From the NCBI RefSeq assembly GCF_010548305.1, contig NZ_JAAGLV010000013.1:186001-250000 (forward strand): DNA of 64,000 bases, in the 5' to 3' direction. Of the stretch, positions 8,321 to 16,383 are shown piece after piece. The position numbers were made by a program, and so were the translations under genes. Numbering within the stretch: the stretch's first letter is position 1; each line of letters begins with the position of its first letter. The stretch comes from Streptomyces sp. SID13031 (GTDB taxonomy: Bacteria; Actinomycetota; Actinomycetes; Propionibacteriales; Kribbellaceae). Below the pieces are notes generated by a model. That model had not been told where the DNA came from. It saw only the letters and a list, made by a program, of their open reading frames with translations, and searched no databases.

Positions 8321-8365
8321 GGGTCGGTTGGCCGGAGGGTGAAACTCCCTCCGGCCACCCGACCC
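8321..8365 (-). terminator. 19-bp hairpin downstream of the I36-like gene
   Basis: The arms at 8321-8339 and 8347-8365 pair with one mismatch around the loop TGAAACT. The hairpin lies 3' of the minus-strand inhibitor gene, which ends at 8400, and upstream of the MFS start at 8294. It should separate the secreted-protein island from the MFS operon. Confidence 0.6.
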
Positions 8366-8399
8366 CGCACCACGACCGCGCGAGACGAACAGGCTTCAG

Positions 8400-8819
8400 T
8401 CAGCAGACAAACATGATCGAAGTGATGTTGTTATTCATTCCGTGGGTCCCCAAATTTCCCAGGTACACGCCAGGCCCGACGGAAGCGAGAAGCTCACCGA
8501 AATCAATGTCGTTGAAGAGATAAATCCAGCAATCAGTCCGATTCTTGAGCGACGTGATGTCATCCTGTACCGAATGGTCCGTGATGGCGCCGCTCGCGTT
8601 ATGCCAGTAGTACTTCCTCAGGTCTGCCTGGCTCGCCGTGATATCCGACCAGAGATCCAGATTCCCGGCGAGGCCGGAATTCCAACTCAAGCCGTCATAC
8701 AGGCAGACCTTGCCATCAGGGCACTGACTGTTGGCGGTAGCAGCGGCCGGTACGGCAGTGATCGTGAAACCGGCTGTGGTCGCAACTGAAACTACTATCG
8801 CTGAAATGGCTTTGCGCAT
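8400..8819 (-). CDS. Secreted peptidase inhibitor family I36-like protein
   Basis: This 139-residue precursor has a clear Sec signal peptide (MRKAISAIVVSVATTAGFTI, cleavage near AVPAAATA). The mature domain begins with SQCPDGKVCLYDGLSWN, the usual opening of actinobacterial I36/crystallin-like secreted proteins (CPxGxxCLYxxxxF). Four Cys in the mature part suggest disulfides. The ATG at 8819 has an AGGAG ribosome site 8 nt upstream. Extending the frame upstream would read through a 34-bp hairpin, so I reject that. Relatives inhibit metalloproteases, and here a secreted serine protease is encoded 0.6 kb upstream on the same strand. A target relationship is possible but unproven. Confidence 0.8.
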   Translation of the reverse strand: MRKAISAIVVSVATTAGFTITAVPAAATANSQCPDGKVCLYDGLSWNSGLAGNLDLWSDITASQADLRKYYWHNASGAITDHSVQDDITSLKNRTDCWIYLFNDIDFGELLASVGPGVYLGNLGTHGMNNNITSIMFVC

Positions 8820-8853
8820 TTGTTCACTCCTGCTGAGGTCGTCAGGCAACGGA

Positions 8854-8887
8854 TGGAACGTGCCCATTGCACAATGGGCACGTTCCA
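8854..8887 (-). terminator. Perfect 16-bp-stem palindrome between two secreted-protein genes
   Basis: The arms TGGAACGTGCCCATTG and CAATGGGCACGTTCCA enclose only CA, giving a 34-bp perfect palindrome. It lies 3' of the small secreted protein gene (ends 8910) and before the I36-like gene start (8819) on the minus strand. It probably ends or dampens the transcript between them. No U-tract follows. Confidence 0.6.
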
Positions 8888-8909
8888 CCGCGCCGCGGGG
8901 CCGATCCGG

Positions 8910-9389
8910 TCAGCCGACCCAGTAGAGGTCGTACGGCCGCAGGAACACGTTGCAGAAGCTGGTGGGGCCGGTATAGGCGCGGACCATGACCGCAGTCGGG
9001 TTGGTGGGGGTCAAATAGCCGATCATGAACTTGCCGTTGATGTCGCCGTTGTGCCACTTGCCATTCGCGGTGCCGGGAACGTCGTACCCGATCCCTGTGG
9101 TCACGTGCCAGCTCCCATCACGCCAAACCACGTACCAGGCCTCGACGCGCTTGAGGCTCGCGCCCGATTCCATCTTGTAGCCCCAAAGCTGGACCTCGGT
9201 GTAGACGCCGGGGTTGGCCGAGGTCGGCTTTCCGTACGTGTGGATGTCGGCGGAGAAGGTTTTTCCGCCGGTCTCGCAGGACTTCGCCGCCCGATACCGC
9301 ACGTTGACCGCGTTGGCCGGGGCGGTGTTCATCACGAGGGTCGTGGCGCAGACGACCGCCGCGACAATCGTTGCCAGGATTCTTCGCAT
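8910..9389 (-). CDS. Small secreted protein of unknown function
   Basis: The protein has 159 residues. MRRILATIVAAVVCATTLVMN followed by TAPANA is a classical signal peptide. The mature region of about 130 residues contains two Cys and is rich in aromatic residues and short beta-like stretches (VYTEVQLWGYKM, VEAWYVVWRDGSW, KFMIGYLTPTNP). I do not recognise a family. The ATG at 9389 has GGAG 7 nt upstream. An earlier in-frame ATG at 9419 has no ribosome site. It lies 33 nt downstream of the serine protease gene and is probably co-transcribed with it. Confidence 0.7.
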   Translation of the reverse strand: MRRILATIVAAVVCATTLVMNTAPANAVNVRYRAAKSCETGGKTFSADIHTYGKPTSANPGVYTEVQLWGYKMESGASLKRVEAWYVVWRDGSWHVTTGIGYDVPGTANGKWHNGDINGKFMIGYLTPTNPTAVMVRAYTGPTSFCNVFLRPYDLYWVG

Positions 9390-9422
9390 ACGTGTACTCC
9401 GATTCTTTCGTTGGTGCATCGG

Positions 9423-10520
9423 TTAGTAGACCTCGACGCCGTACCAGGCCAGCGCCGGGTTGATCGGCTGGTAGTAGGCCTGGCAATTGGAGGTGTTGAA
9501 ACCGGACATCAGGCCCAGCGCGGCGTTGCCGTGGAACATGGGCCCGCCGCTGTCGCCGTGGTCGCGGCAGACGCTGACGAAGTCCAGATCCTTGACTTTG
9601 TCGCCGTTGCTGTAGACGACAGTCCAGTGCTTGACCTGTACGGGGCCGCAGGTGTAGCCGCTGGTGCTGCCGTTGACGCACACCCGCTCCTGGGCGTGCG
9701 AGTCACGTGAGTGCGTGATGTCCTGAAGGCCGCCGGGCACCCAGACGTTGCCCGGCTTGGGGACGCTGGCGCTGTAGTGCCGGATGAGGCCGTAGTCGTA
9801 GGTGGGGTAGCGGGCTCCGACCTTGTAACCGAAGTAGGTGCTGCCGTGGTCGAGCCAGTCGCCGGTGCCCTGGGTGCAGTGCCCCGCGGTGACGAGGAAG
9901 AGGCTGTTCGGGTTGGTCTTGGACCGCACGTTGAAGCCGGCCGTGCAGCGCCGACCGGTCCGCGACCGGATGGTCTCGCCACCGGACATGCCGAGCTCCA
10001 TCGTGCCGCCGACCCGTTCGACCCGGGCAGCGCGGCCGTGAGGTTCGGTGACGGCCCGCAGGTTCGCCAGCTCGGCTTCTCCGACGGTGCCGCCGACCTG
10101 GACCAGCACTTCGTTGTTCACCACGTCCACCCCATAGGCGGTGTTCGGGATCGGGGTGACGTCGTCGAGCCCGCCGGCGATCGCGTCGAGCTGCGTGGTG
10201 CTGTAAGTGACCAGCTTGGCCGCAGCGCCGGCGTCCGTCACGACCTTGGCCGCCTCCGCATCGGTAACGGTGACCACCATCCGCCCACTCGTCGGGTCCA
10301 GGTAGACCCCGCCGGTGCGGGACCGGCCGAGGCGGCCGGCCAGCGCAGTTGCATCCGGGCCGCTGAGCCCGGCGGCAATGGCAACATCCTTGCTGGCCGG
10401 GCTACCGGTGGCGGGCTGTGCTTGCCCGCCGGCCGTGGCGAGCACGGCGCCGGCGACGAGGGTGAAGGCGAGTACGGCTGCGCGCCTCTGCACGGGGAGC
10501 CTCGGGTTCTTGAGTCGCAT
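9423..10520 (-). CDS. Secreted S1 serine protease, streptogrisin/alpha-lytic type with propeptide
   Basis: This 365-residue preproprotein has a signal peptide (about residues 12-36). A propeptide follows to about residue 180, then a chymotrypsin-fold domain. The triad is visible: His214 in TAGHC, Asp242 in TYDYGLI and Ser324 in GDSGGP. Paired Cys residues in the catalytic domain fit the conserved disulfides of streptogrisins. The propeptide would act as a folding chaperone and is cleaved on maturation. An upstream in-frame ATG at 10550 would run into the direct repeats shared with the regulator promoter, so I prefer the ATG at 10520. It is divergent from the SARP gene and leads a run of secreted-protein genes. 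Confidence 0.9.
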   Translation of the reverse strand: MRLKNPRLPVQRRAAVLAFTLVAGAVLATAGGQAQPATGSPASKDVAIAAGLSGPDATALAGRLGRSRTGGVYLDPTSGRMVVTVTDAEAAKVVTDAGAAAKLVTYSTTQLDAIAGGLDDVTPIPNTAYGVDVVNNEVLVQVGGTVGEAELANLRAVTEPHGRAARVERVGGTMELGMSGGETIRSRTGRRCTAGFNVRSKTNPNSLFLVTAGHCTQGTGDWLDHGSTYFGYKVGARYPTYDYGLIRHYSASVPKPGNVWVPGGLQDITHSRDSHAQERVCVNGSTSGYTCGPVQVKHWTVVYSNGDKVKDLDFVSVCRDHGDSGGPMFHGNAALGLMSGFNTSNCQAYYQPINPALAWYGVEVY

Positions 10521-10541
10521 GACCCCAGGTTCAGCTACCGA

Positions 10542-10561
10542 GTTTGCCATTTGTTTGCCAT
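10542..10561. promoter_or_regulatory. GTTTGCCAT direct repeat with 11-bp period, candidate SARP box
   Basis: GTTTGCCAT occurs at 10542-10550 and again at 10553-10561, exactly one helical turn (11 bp) apart. SARP regulators bind heptameric direct repeats with 11-bp spacing near the -35 region of their targets. The site lies in the 76-bp gap between the protease gene and the SARP gene, 36 nt before the SARP ATG. It could serve autoregulation and protease control. Confidence 0.5.
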
Positions 10562-10596
10562 CCGCAGACCGCTACGCCTTTACAGACGCCGCTAAC

Positions 10597-13428
10597 ATGT
10601 CGGGAGTGGAGTTCCGGCTGCTCGGTCCGGTCGAAATCTTCTCGGCGTCCGGCGAGACAGTCCGGCTGCGGCGCCGCCAGGAACGTCTCGCCCTGGCCGT
10701 TCTACTGTTGGAGCCCGGGCGGGTGGTCACCAGTGAGCGCCTCGTCGACATGCTCTGGGAGCGCCCGCCCCCGTCGGCGACCCGGTCGGCGTTGCCGACC
10801 TTGATATCCCGCGTCCGGATGGCGCTGGCCTCGGCTGCGGATGCCTCCGAACCGGTACCGCTGCTGGCCCGCGGCGGCGGGTATCTGCTGCAGGTCCGAC
10901 CGGAATCGGTCGACGTGCACCGCTTCCGGCTGCTGGTCGACGAGTCGCACGCGATCGAGGATCCGGACGGGCGATCAGCGCGCCTGGCCGCAGCGCTGGA
11001 ACTGTGGCGGGGGCCGCCGCTGGCCGACGCGGCGACCGGCGCTGTACGGGACCGGCTGTGCGGCGGCTTGGAGGAGCTGCGGTTCGCGGCCGAGTCGGAC
11101 CGGATCGATGCGGAGCTCGAGGCGGGCCGTCACGCGACCCTGGTCGCCGCGCTGTACCGCTTGGTCGACGAGCACCCCCTGCGGGAACGGCTCCGCGCCC
11201 AATTGATGATCGCGCAGTATCGGTGCGGTCGCCGGGCCGAGGCGCTTCAGACGTACCAGCGGGCCCGACAGGTGCTGGTCGCTGAGCTCGGGCTGGAACC
11301 CGGACCGCAACTGCGGGCGGTCCACGCTGACATCATCGCGGACACCGTCGAGTCGGGTGCGTATCGCGGTCCGGTAGCGCCGCGGACCACAAAGCCGGTC
11401 CAGCTCCCGCCCGATCTCGGCGGTTTTGTCGGCCGCGCCGCGCAGCTGCGAGAGCTCGACTCCCAACTGGCCGCGCGGTCCACCGCCACGGCCGCGCAAA
11501 CCTGCGTCATCACCGGCACCGCCGGGGCGGGCAAGACAGCCCTCGCCGTGCACTGGGCGCACCGGGTGGCCGACCAGTTTCCGGACGGACAGCTGTACGT
11601 GAACCTGCGCGGCTTCGACCCGAAGCTCCCGCCTGTGGGCGCCGATACGGCGGTGCGGGGGCTCCTGGAGGCGTTGGACGTCCCGGCGGCCCGGATGCCT
11701 GCGACAACCGATGCGCAGATCGGCCTGTACCGCAGCCTGCTGGCCGGGCGGCGGGTGCTGGTCTTGCTGGACAACGCACGCGACGCGGAGCAGGTCCGGC
11801 CGCTGCTGCCCGGCGCGCCCGGCTGTCTGGTCCTCGTCACCAGCAGAAGCCAGTTGACCAGCATGATCGCCTTGGAGGGCGCACTCCCGCTCGACGTCGG
11901 CCTGCTTTCCCGGGATGAGGCGCTCGAACTGCTGGCCAACCGCATCGGCGCCGACCGGATCGCGGGCGAACCGGTCGCGGCCGACGAGATCATCGCGCTG
12001 AGTGCGCAATTACCTCTCGCGCTGGCCATCGTGGCCGCGCGGGCCGCGACCAACGGTGGGCAACCGCTCGCCGCCCTAGCGCGTGAGCTCCGCGCCGCCG
12101 GAAGCCTGGACCCGTTTGACGGTGGCGATACTGTCACCGACATACGAGCAGTGTTCTCGTGGTCCTACCACGCGCTCGGAGCCTCGGAGGCCCGGCTGTT
12201 CCGGCTCCTCGGTCTGCACCCCGGCCCCCACCTGGCGACGCCGGCTGCGGCGAGTCTGGCCGGCGCCCCGGCGCCCCAGGTGCAAGCGTGGCTGACCACC
12301 CTGGCACGGGCGCACCTGGTCGTCGAGCACACCAACGGCAGGTACACGCTGCATGACCTCCTGCGGACCTACGCCGCCGAACTGGCGCACATCCACGACT
12401 CGCCCGCTGTGCGGCGTGTCGCCACGCACAGGGCGCTCGACCATTACCTGCACACCTCGGTCGGCGCGCACCACCTGCTGAGCCCGCACCACGAGCCGAT
12501 CCCGCTCGCGCCGGCGACCTCAGGGACGGCCCTCGAGCCGATCCCCGACGACCGGCAAGCCACTGCCTGGTTCACCGCCAACCATTCCGTCCTGCTCGCC
12601 GCGATCCGGCAGGCGGCCGGCGCGGGCCTCGACGCCTATGCCTGGCAGTTGGCCAGGGCGATGATGGAGTTCCTCGACCGGCAGGGGCAGTGGCACGATC
12701 AGGAGGACGTATTCCGGGTCGCCCTGGCCGCGGCGCGGCGGCTGGGCGACCCAGCGGGCCAGGCGCACGCGCACCGCGGGCTAGGCCGGGCGTACAGCTG
12801 CCTGGGAAGGCACGACGAGGCCTACGCTCAGCTCCAGTTGGCCCTGGTGCTGTACCGCGACATCGGCGACCGCGCGGGGCAGGCCCGCACGCACGTCAAC
12901 CTGGCAGCTGTGCTCGAGAAGGATGGCCGAGGTGCCGATGCCAGTCGCCAGGATCACGAAGCGCTCGTCCTCTTCGGCGCGCTCGGCGACCTGGCCGGCC
13001 AGGCCCGCGCTCTCAACAACATCGGCTGGTACCACGCCCTGCAAGGCAACCACTTACAGGCGATCAGTTGCTGCCGGCAAGCACTTGACCTGCATGAGAA
13101 GACGAGGGATCGCCGCGGGCGGGCCAACGTCTGGCACAGCCTCGGCTACGCCCACCATCATCTGCGCCGCTACGGTGAAGCGATAACCTACTTCCAGGAC
13201 GCGCTCGAGCTGTACCGGCAGGTGGCCGATCGCTACCATGAAGCGGACACGCTGGTCCATCTCGGCGACACCCAGCACGCCGCCGGCGACCCGGGCCTCG
13301 CCCGCCGCAGTTGGCAGCACGCTCGGGACATCCTTGCTGAGCTCCGCCATCCCACCGTGGCCGGTGTCGAGGCCAGGCTCACGCCCGCGACCACAACAGA
13401 TGTCGCACCGAATCCAGCGAGTGTTTAA
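10597..13428 (+). CDS. AfsR/SARP family regulator with NB-ARC and TPR domains
   Basis: This 943-residue protein has four parts. First is an OmpR-type winged helix (about residues 1-95, opening VEFRLLGPVEIF). Next comes a bacterial transcriptional activator domain (about 100-245, with the EALQTYQRARQVLVAELGLEP ending). An NB-ARC ATPase follows, with P-loop GTAGAGKT at 307-314 and Walker B RVLVLLDNA. Last is a C-terminal TPR region (about 700-910). This is the AfsR/DnrI-like architecture of activators of secondary metabolism and secreted enzymes. ATG at 10597 or GTG at 10606 are both possible starts, and neither has a clear ribosome site. It is divergent from the protease gene across an 11-bp-period direct repeat, and probably governs the flanking secreted-protein genes. 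Confidence 0.9.
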   Translation: MSGVEFRLLGPVEIFSASGETVRLRRRQERLALAVLLLEPGRVVTSERLVDMLWERPPPSATRSALPTLISRVRMALASAADASEPVPLLARGGGYLLQVRPESVDVHRFRLLVDESHAIEDPDGRSARLAAALELWRGPPLADAATGAVRDRLCGGLEELRFAAESDRIDAELEAGRHATLVAALYRLVDEHPLRERLRAQLMIAQYRCGRRAEALQTYQRARQVLVAELGLEPGPQLRAVHADIIADTVESGAYRGPVAPRTTKPVQLPPDLGGFVGRAAQLRELDSQLAARSTATAAQTCVITGTAGAGKTALAVHWAHRVADQFPDGQLYVNLRGFDPKLPPVGADTAVRGLLEALDVPAARMPATTDAQIGLYRSLLAGRRVLVLLDNARDAEQVRPLLPGAPGCLVLVTSRSQLTSMIALEGALPLDVGLLSRDEALELLANRIGADRIAGEPVAADEIIALSAQLPLALAIVAARAATNGGQPLAALARELRAAGSLDPFDGGDTVTDIRAVFSWSYHALGASEARLFRLLGLHPGPHLATPAAASLAGAPAPQVQAWLTTLARAHLVVEHTNGRYTLHDLLRTYAAELAHIHDSPAVRRVATHRALDHYLHTSVGAHHLLSPHHEPIPLAPATSGTALEPIPDDRQATAWFTANHSVLLAAIRQAAGAGLDAYAWQLARAMMEFLDRQGQWHDQEDVFRVALAAARRLGDPAGQAHAHRGLGRAYSCLGRHDEAYAQLQLALVLYRDIGDRAGQARTHVNLAAVLEKDGRGADASRQDHEALVLFGALGDLAGQARALNNIGWYHALQGNHLQAISCCRQALDLHEKTRDRRGRANVWHSLGYAHHHLRRYGEAITYFQDALELYRQVADRYHEADTLVHLGDTQHAAGDPGLARRSWQHARDILAELRHPTVAGVEARLTPATTTDVAPNPASV

Positions 13429-13435
13429 GCACGCA

Positions 13436-14473
13436 CTAGTCCCAAACGCGGTTCAGCAGGTCGGTTAGACCGGGGTCGAAGACATCGCGCCAGGCAGTGA
13501 AGTTGTGCATGTCAGGGGTCTCGTCGAAGGCGATCCGGACGCCGAGTTTGGACAGGTGGGCGGCCATCACCCGGTTGTTGTGCACGTTCTCCTCCGGCGT
13601 CCCGGCGGTCATCGCGACGGCCGGGGTGCTCGGGGTGAAGGTAGCCTCGAGCACCGAGTTCACGAAACCGGTGACCTCGGCGTAGTACTGGAACTTGGAC
13701 TCCTGGGGGTCCGTGTCGAGCGTGAAGAACGACCCCGACTGCAGGAACAGCCCGGCGAAGGTGCCCGGGTGGTTCCACTCGGCGTACAGGGCCGCTAGCG
13801 CACCGAGGCTCGCCCCCATCAACACCGGCTTCTTGCTCCGGTACGCCGAAGTGACCGCCGGCAGCACGTATTGCGTGAGGGCCTCCGCGTACTGCGGGTT
13901 GGCGGCGTACCAGAGGTTGCGTGAACCCGGCCGGATGAGCGCGAGACGCAACGGCGGCAGCGTGCCATCGGCCACCATCGCGCCGACGTAGTGCGTGAGG
14001 CCGGCGTACATCGCGAACTCCGGCCCGTCATGGGCCAGCAGCAACGGCAGCTCGAAACCGGGAGCGATCCCGTCCGGCGCCCACATCTGGACGTCGATCG
14101 GGCCGACCGGCGTCGGGTCGACGGGCAGCGGGGTCAGGCTCGACGCGATCGGCTCGATCGTGATCCAGTGGGGCTCGACGTACCCGGGCAGCGGCAGCCA
14201 GGAGTGCTCGCCGAACGCGCCGCCGACGACGCGCGGGTTCGTCGGGTCCGTGCGCATCCCGCTGCCGGCGACGTCGAACAGGTACTCCATCCGGTGCACC
14301 GAGGGGCGTGGCAGCCGCAGCTCCCAGCCGTATCCGACCGGCTTGAACTCCAGTTGCTCCGCCGCGAGCCCGAGCTCCTCCCACAGCCGGACGCCGGTCA
14401 ACGCATGCTCGGGATCGCCGAGGCGGAACACCACCTCAGCGCCTTCAACCGCGCTAACCATTGCTTCGGGCAT
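13436..14473 (-). CDS. Enterochelin esterase-like alpha/beta hydrolase
   Basis: This 345-residue protein has an N-terminal early-set/Ig-like domain (about residues 1-110, with YGWELRLPRPSVHRMEYLFD) and a C-terminal esterase domain. The nucleophile elbow is GASLGA, preceded by RSKKPVLM, and the catalytic His lies in DMHNFTAW near the end. This is the Fes/IroE-type arrangement, and such enzymes hydrolyse esters of siderophores or related compounds. No siderophore biosynthesis or uptake gene is nearby, so the native substrate is unknown. It ends 7 nt from the convergent SARP gene. ATG at 14461 is an alternative start. Confidence 0.82.
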   Translation of the reverse strand: MPEAMVSAVEGAEVVFRLGDPEHALTGVRLWEELGLAAEQLEFKPVGYGWELRLPRPSVHRMEYLFDVAGSGMRTDPTNPRVVGGAFGEHSWLPLPGYVEPHWITIEPIASSLTPLPVDPTPVGPIDVQMWAPDGIAPGFELPLLLAHDGPEFAMYAGLTHYVGAMVADGTLPPLRLALIRPGSRNLWYAANPQYAEALTQYVLPAVTSAYRSKKPVLMGASLGALAALYAEWNHPGTFAGLFLQSGSFFTLDTDPQESKFQYYAEVTGFVNSVLEATFTPSTPAVAMTAGTPEENVHNNRVMAAHLSKLGVRIAFDETPDMHNFTAWRDVFDPGLTDLLNRVWD

Positions 14474-14520
14474 CCGACCACGGTACAGAAAGGTCTACGA
14501 CGAAGTGTGCTGGTGGGGCC

Positions 14521-14563
14521 GTGCGAGTGCCGCCGGGGGCCTGCGTCCCGGCGGCACTCGCAC
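14521..14563 (-). terminator. 17-bp perfect hairpin after the aerolysin-like gene
   Basis: The arms GTGCGAGTGCCGCCGGG (14521-14537) and its exact complement (14547-14563) enclose GGCCTGCGT. The hairpin lies 3' of the minus-strand gene ending at 14582 and upstream of the esterase start, so it most likely ends that transcript. Confidence 0.65.
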
Positions 14564-14581
14564 AGTCGGTAGTACTAGTGG

Positions 14582-15190
14582 TCACCCGCAGTGCTGGGCC
14601 TTCTCGTCGGCGGTCATCGCCGCGGTCTTCTTGGTGATCAGGCCCTGCGCGTCCTTGACCGGGCCGACGGCCTCGAAGTCCTGGTACCAGATGTAGTGGT
14701 CGTAGTACCTGTCCGGGAAGTGCATCTCGTACTGGCCCTTCACCCGGCTCATCTCGGTGGCCCGCTCGATCCAGCCCTTCTCGCCGGGCTGGACGTCGAC
14801 GCTGTCGTCCTGGCCGACCGTGCTGGAGGTCTCCCAGGTGTGCTGGTACGAAGTCTCGATCGACACCTTGAAGACCTCGCCGAAGCCGGCCTCCGTCGAG
14901 ACCGAGACGCCGAAGCTGTTCGACTCACCGGTCGTCTCGGACCACTTCACGGTCGAGCGCTGCAGGTCGGCGGTGCAGTTGAATACAGTGTCGCCGACCT
15001 GGTGCACGTCGCCGCGGAACGTCTCCGGCGGTCCGTACGGATGGAAGGTGCAGGTGTCGGTGCCGTTGTCGCACTTCTCCAGCAGCTCGCGACCGGTCGG
15101 ACCGTCCGCGGCGAAAGCGGGTACCGCGGTCAGCGTGGTCGCGGCGCAGAGCAGCGCGGCGGTGGCGATGGTGGCAAAGCGTTTCGGCAT
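14582..15190 (-). CDS. Secreted protein resembling the aerolysin/ETX-MTX2 beta-pore module
   Basis: This 202-residue precursor has a signal peptide (MPKRFATIATAALLCAATTL, cleavage near VPAFA-ADG). The middle of the mature protein alternates polar Ser/Thr/Glu with hydrophobic residues (SNSFGVSVSTEAGFGEVFKV, then SYQHTWETSSTVGQD). It then turns at VQPGEKGWIER. That pattern, with a xHTWxxSST strand and a QPGxxGW turn, is how aerolysin-type pore-forming modules look. Four Cys are present. The toxin-like assignment is inferred from pattern, not from a database hit. The ATG at 15190 has AGGA 8 nt upstream, preferred over an in-frame GTG at 15205. It lies 33 nt downstream of the crystallin-like secreted gene. 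Confidence 0.65.
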   Translation of the reverse strand: MPKRFATIATAALLCAATTLTAVPAFAADGPTGRELLEKCDNGTDTCTFHPYGPPETFRGDVHQVGDTVFNCTADLQRSTVKWSETTGESNSFGVSVSTEAGFGEVFKVSIETSYQHTWETSSTVGQDDSVDVQPGEKGWIERATEMSRVKGQYEMHFPDRYYDHYIWYQDFEAVGPVKDAQGLITKKTAAMTADEKAQHCG

Positions 15191-15222
15191 GGCTGTTTTC
15201 CTCACTGTCGAGTACGTCGAGA

Positions 15223-15750
15223 TCAGCTGAAGCCGACCGAGGCGGTCCGGTCGTCGAGCATCGTGCCGATCCAGCCGGTGTTCGCCTTGAACGGCCCGTC
15301 CCGGTCACCGTTGAGATCGGCCTGCGGATAAAGCCAGATCTTGCAGTTCGCCCACGGCTGCACCGAGCTGATCTTGTTGACCCATTCCGGCGGGAAATTG
15401 AATTGGTAATTGATGACGCCGTCGGAGCCGTCGCACAACCCCGCGCCGACCACCGTGTACGACGCTCCGCCGTAGTCCCGGTTCTCGAAGAACGTGCCCT
15501 GGATGACCTCGCCCTGAGCCAGCTGCGCGCTCTTCGCCGCCGCCGGGCGGGCGTTCTTCGCGGCGACCTGGCTGCGGGCCGAGTCGAGCGCCTCGGCCAG
15601 CGTGCCGAAGCATTGGGTGAGTCCGCCGGAGTTGCCCACGCAATGCTGAGCGGGTGGCGGTGCGGCCTGCGCCGGCGAAATTACTGGAAATGCGGCGGAT
15701 AATGCCAGAACGCCGATCCCGGCGATGGAAATTCTTTTCCTCGCTGTCAT
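15223..15750 (-). CDS. Secreted beta/gamma-crystallin- or I36-like protein
   Basis: This 175-residue precursor starts with a signal peptide (MTARKRISIAGIGVLALSAA, cleavage near SPAQA). An Ala/Gln-rich spacer follows, then a C-terminal domain of about 95 residues with two Greek-key-like segments (GTFFENRDYGGASYTVVGAG and KIWLYPQADLNGDRDGP). The F-x-N-x-x-Y-G-G pattern resembles crystallin/I36 folds. The Cys residues are spaced as if disulfide bonded. The ATG at 15750 overlaps a tandem GGCAAATGA repeat, and another in-frame ATG lies at 15759. The gene precedes the aerolysin-like gene by 33 nt on the same strand, so they form a pair of exported proteins. Confidence 0.7.
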   Translation of the reverse strand: MTARKRISIAGIGVLALSAAFPVISPAQAAPPPAQHCVGNSGGLTQCFGTLAEALDSARSQVAAKNARPAAAKSAQLAQGEVIQGTFFENRDYGGASYTVVGAGLCDGSDGVINYQFNFPPEWVNKISSVQPWANCKIWLYPQADLNGDRDGPFKANTGWIGTMLDDRTASVGFS

Positions 15751-15898
15751 TTGCCTCATTTGCCGGACGTTAACTGGAGCGCTCTCACCGGGCAATGCCG
15801 AGAACGCTGACAGCCTTTGTCGACGTGCGGCTGTAAAGTCGTCGCGACACGGCTGTGACATCAGGCGGGGTTTGCGCAAACCGGAGGCGAAAAGGGCC

Positions 15899-16240
15899 AT
15901 GGTCGACCTTGAGGACATCCGGGCGGCGACCGAGGGGTTGCCGCGAAGTTATGAGGTCATAGTGCGGGACCGGATCAAGTTCCGGGTCGGGCGGATCGTC
16001 TACATCGCCATGTCGCGGGACGAGAAGACGATGGGGATCGGGTTCCCGAAGGAGGAACGCGAGGCGGCGATCGCGGCGTACCCGGAGAAGTTCCTCCCGC
16101 CCAGCAAGGCCGACGAGCGGTACAAGTGGATCGAGGTCAACCTGGCGGTCCTCGACGAGACCGAGCTGCGCGAGCTCGTCCTGGAGGCCTGGCGGATGTG
16201 CGTGCCCAAGAAAGTGGCGGCCGAGTACTTCGGGGAGTGA
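15899..16240 (+). CDS. MmcQ/YjbR family protein
   Basis: This 113-residue soluble protein has the compact CyaY-like fold signature of the MmcQ/YjbR family. An N-terminal VDLEDIRAATEGLPRSYE is followed by a strand-rich centre (IKFRVGRIVYIAMS) and a C-terminal YKWIEVNLAVLDETELRELV helix with WRMCVPKKV. Members are often annotated as DNA-binding, but the function is not settled. A longer open frame extends upstream, but only the ATG at 15899 begins the conserved part. It is divergent from the secreted crystallin-like gene. Confidence 0.85.
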   Translation: MVDLEDIRAATEGLPRSYEVIVRDRIKFRVGRIVYIAMSRDEKTMGIGFPKEEREAAIAAYPEKFLPPSKADERYKWIEVNLAVLDETELRELVLEAWRMCVPKKVAAEYFGE

Positions 16241-16277
16241 CGCGACAGGGGCCGAGGGCAATCAAGTGGGCTGGTTG

Positions 16278-16293
16278 TCATCCCTGGGGATGA
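16278..16293. promoter_or_regulatory. TCATCCC-TG-GGGATGA palindrome
   Basis: A 7-2-7 perfect inverted repeat lies in the 143-bp gap between the YjbR gene and a 36-codon small ORF. It could be an operator or a short hairpin. Position alone supports it. Confidence 0.25.
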
Positions 16294-16383
16294 TCTTGGG
16301 CCTACCAGGGGGCGACTTGCGTCACGCCGGAACCGTTCCTGGGGAGGATGGGTGGCAGCGTTTCGCGAGGCAGGCTTGAGGGT

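Noticed and set aside
8820..8888. Upstream extension of the I36-like gene
   Set aside because: It would translate the 34-bp palindrome. The internal ATG has a good ribosome site and starts a signal peptide.
10315..10596. N-terminal extension of the SARP gene
   Set aside because: It crosses the protease gene and the promoter repeats, and the SARP family begins at VEFRLLGP.
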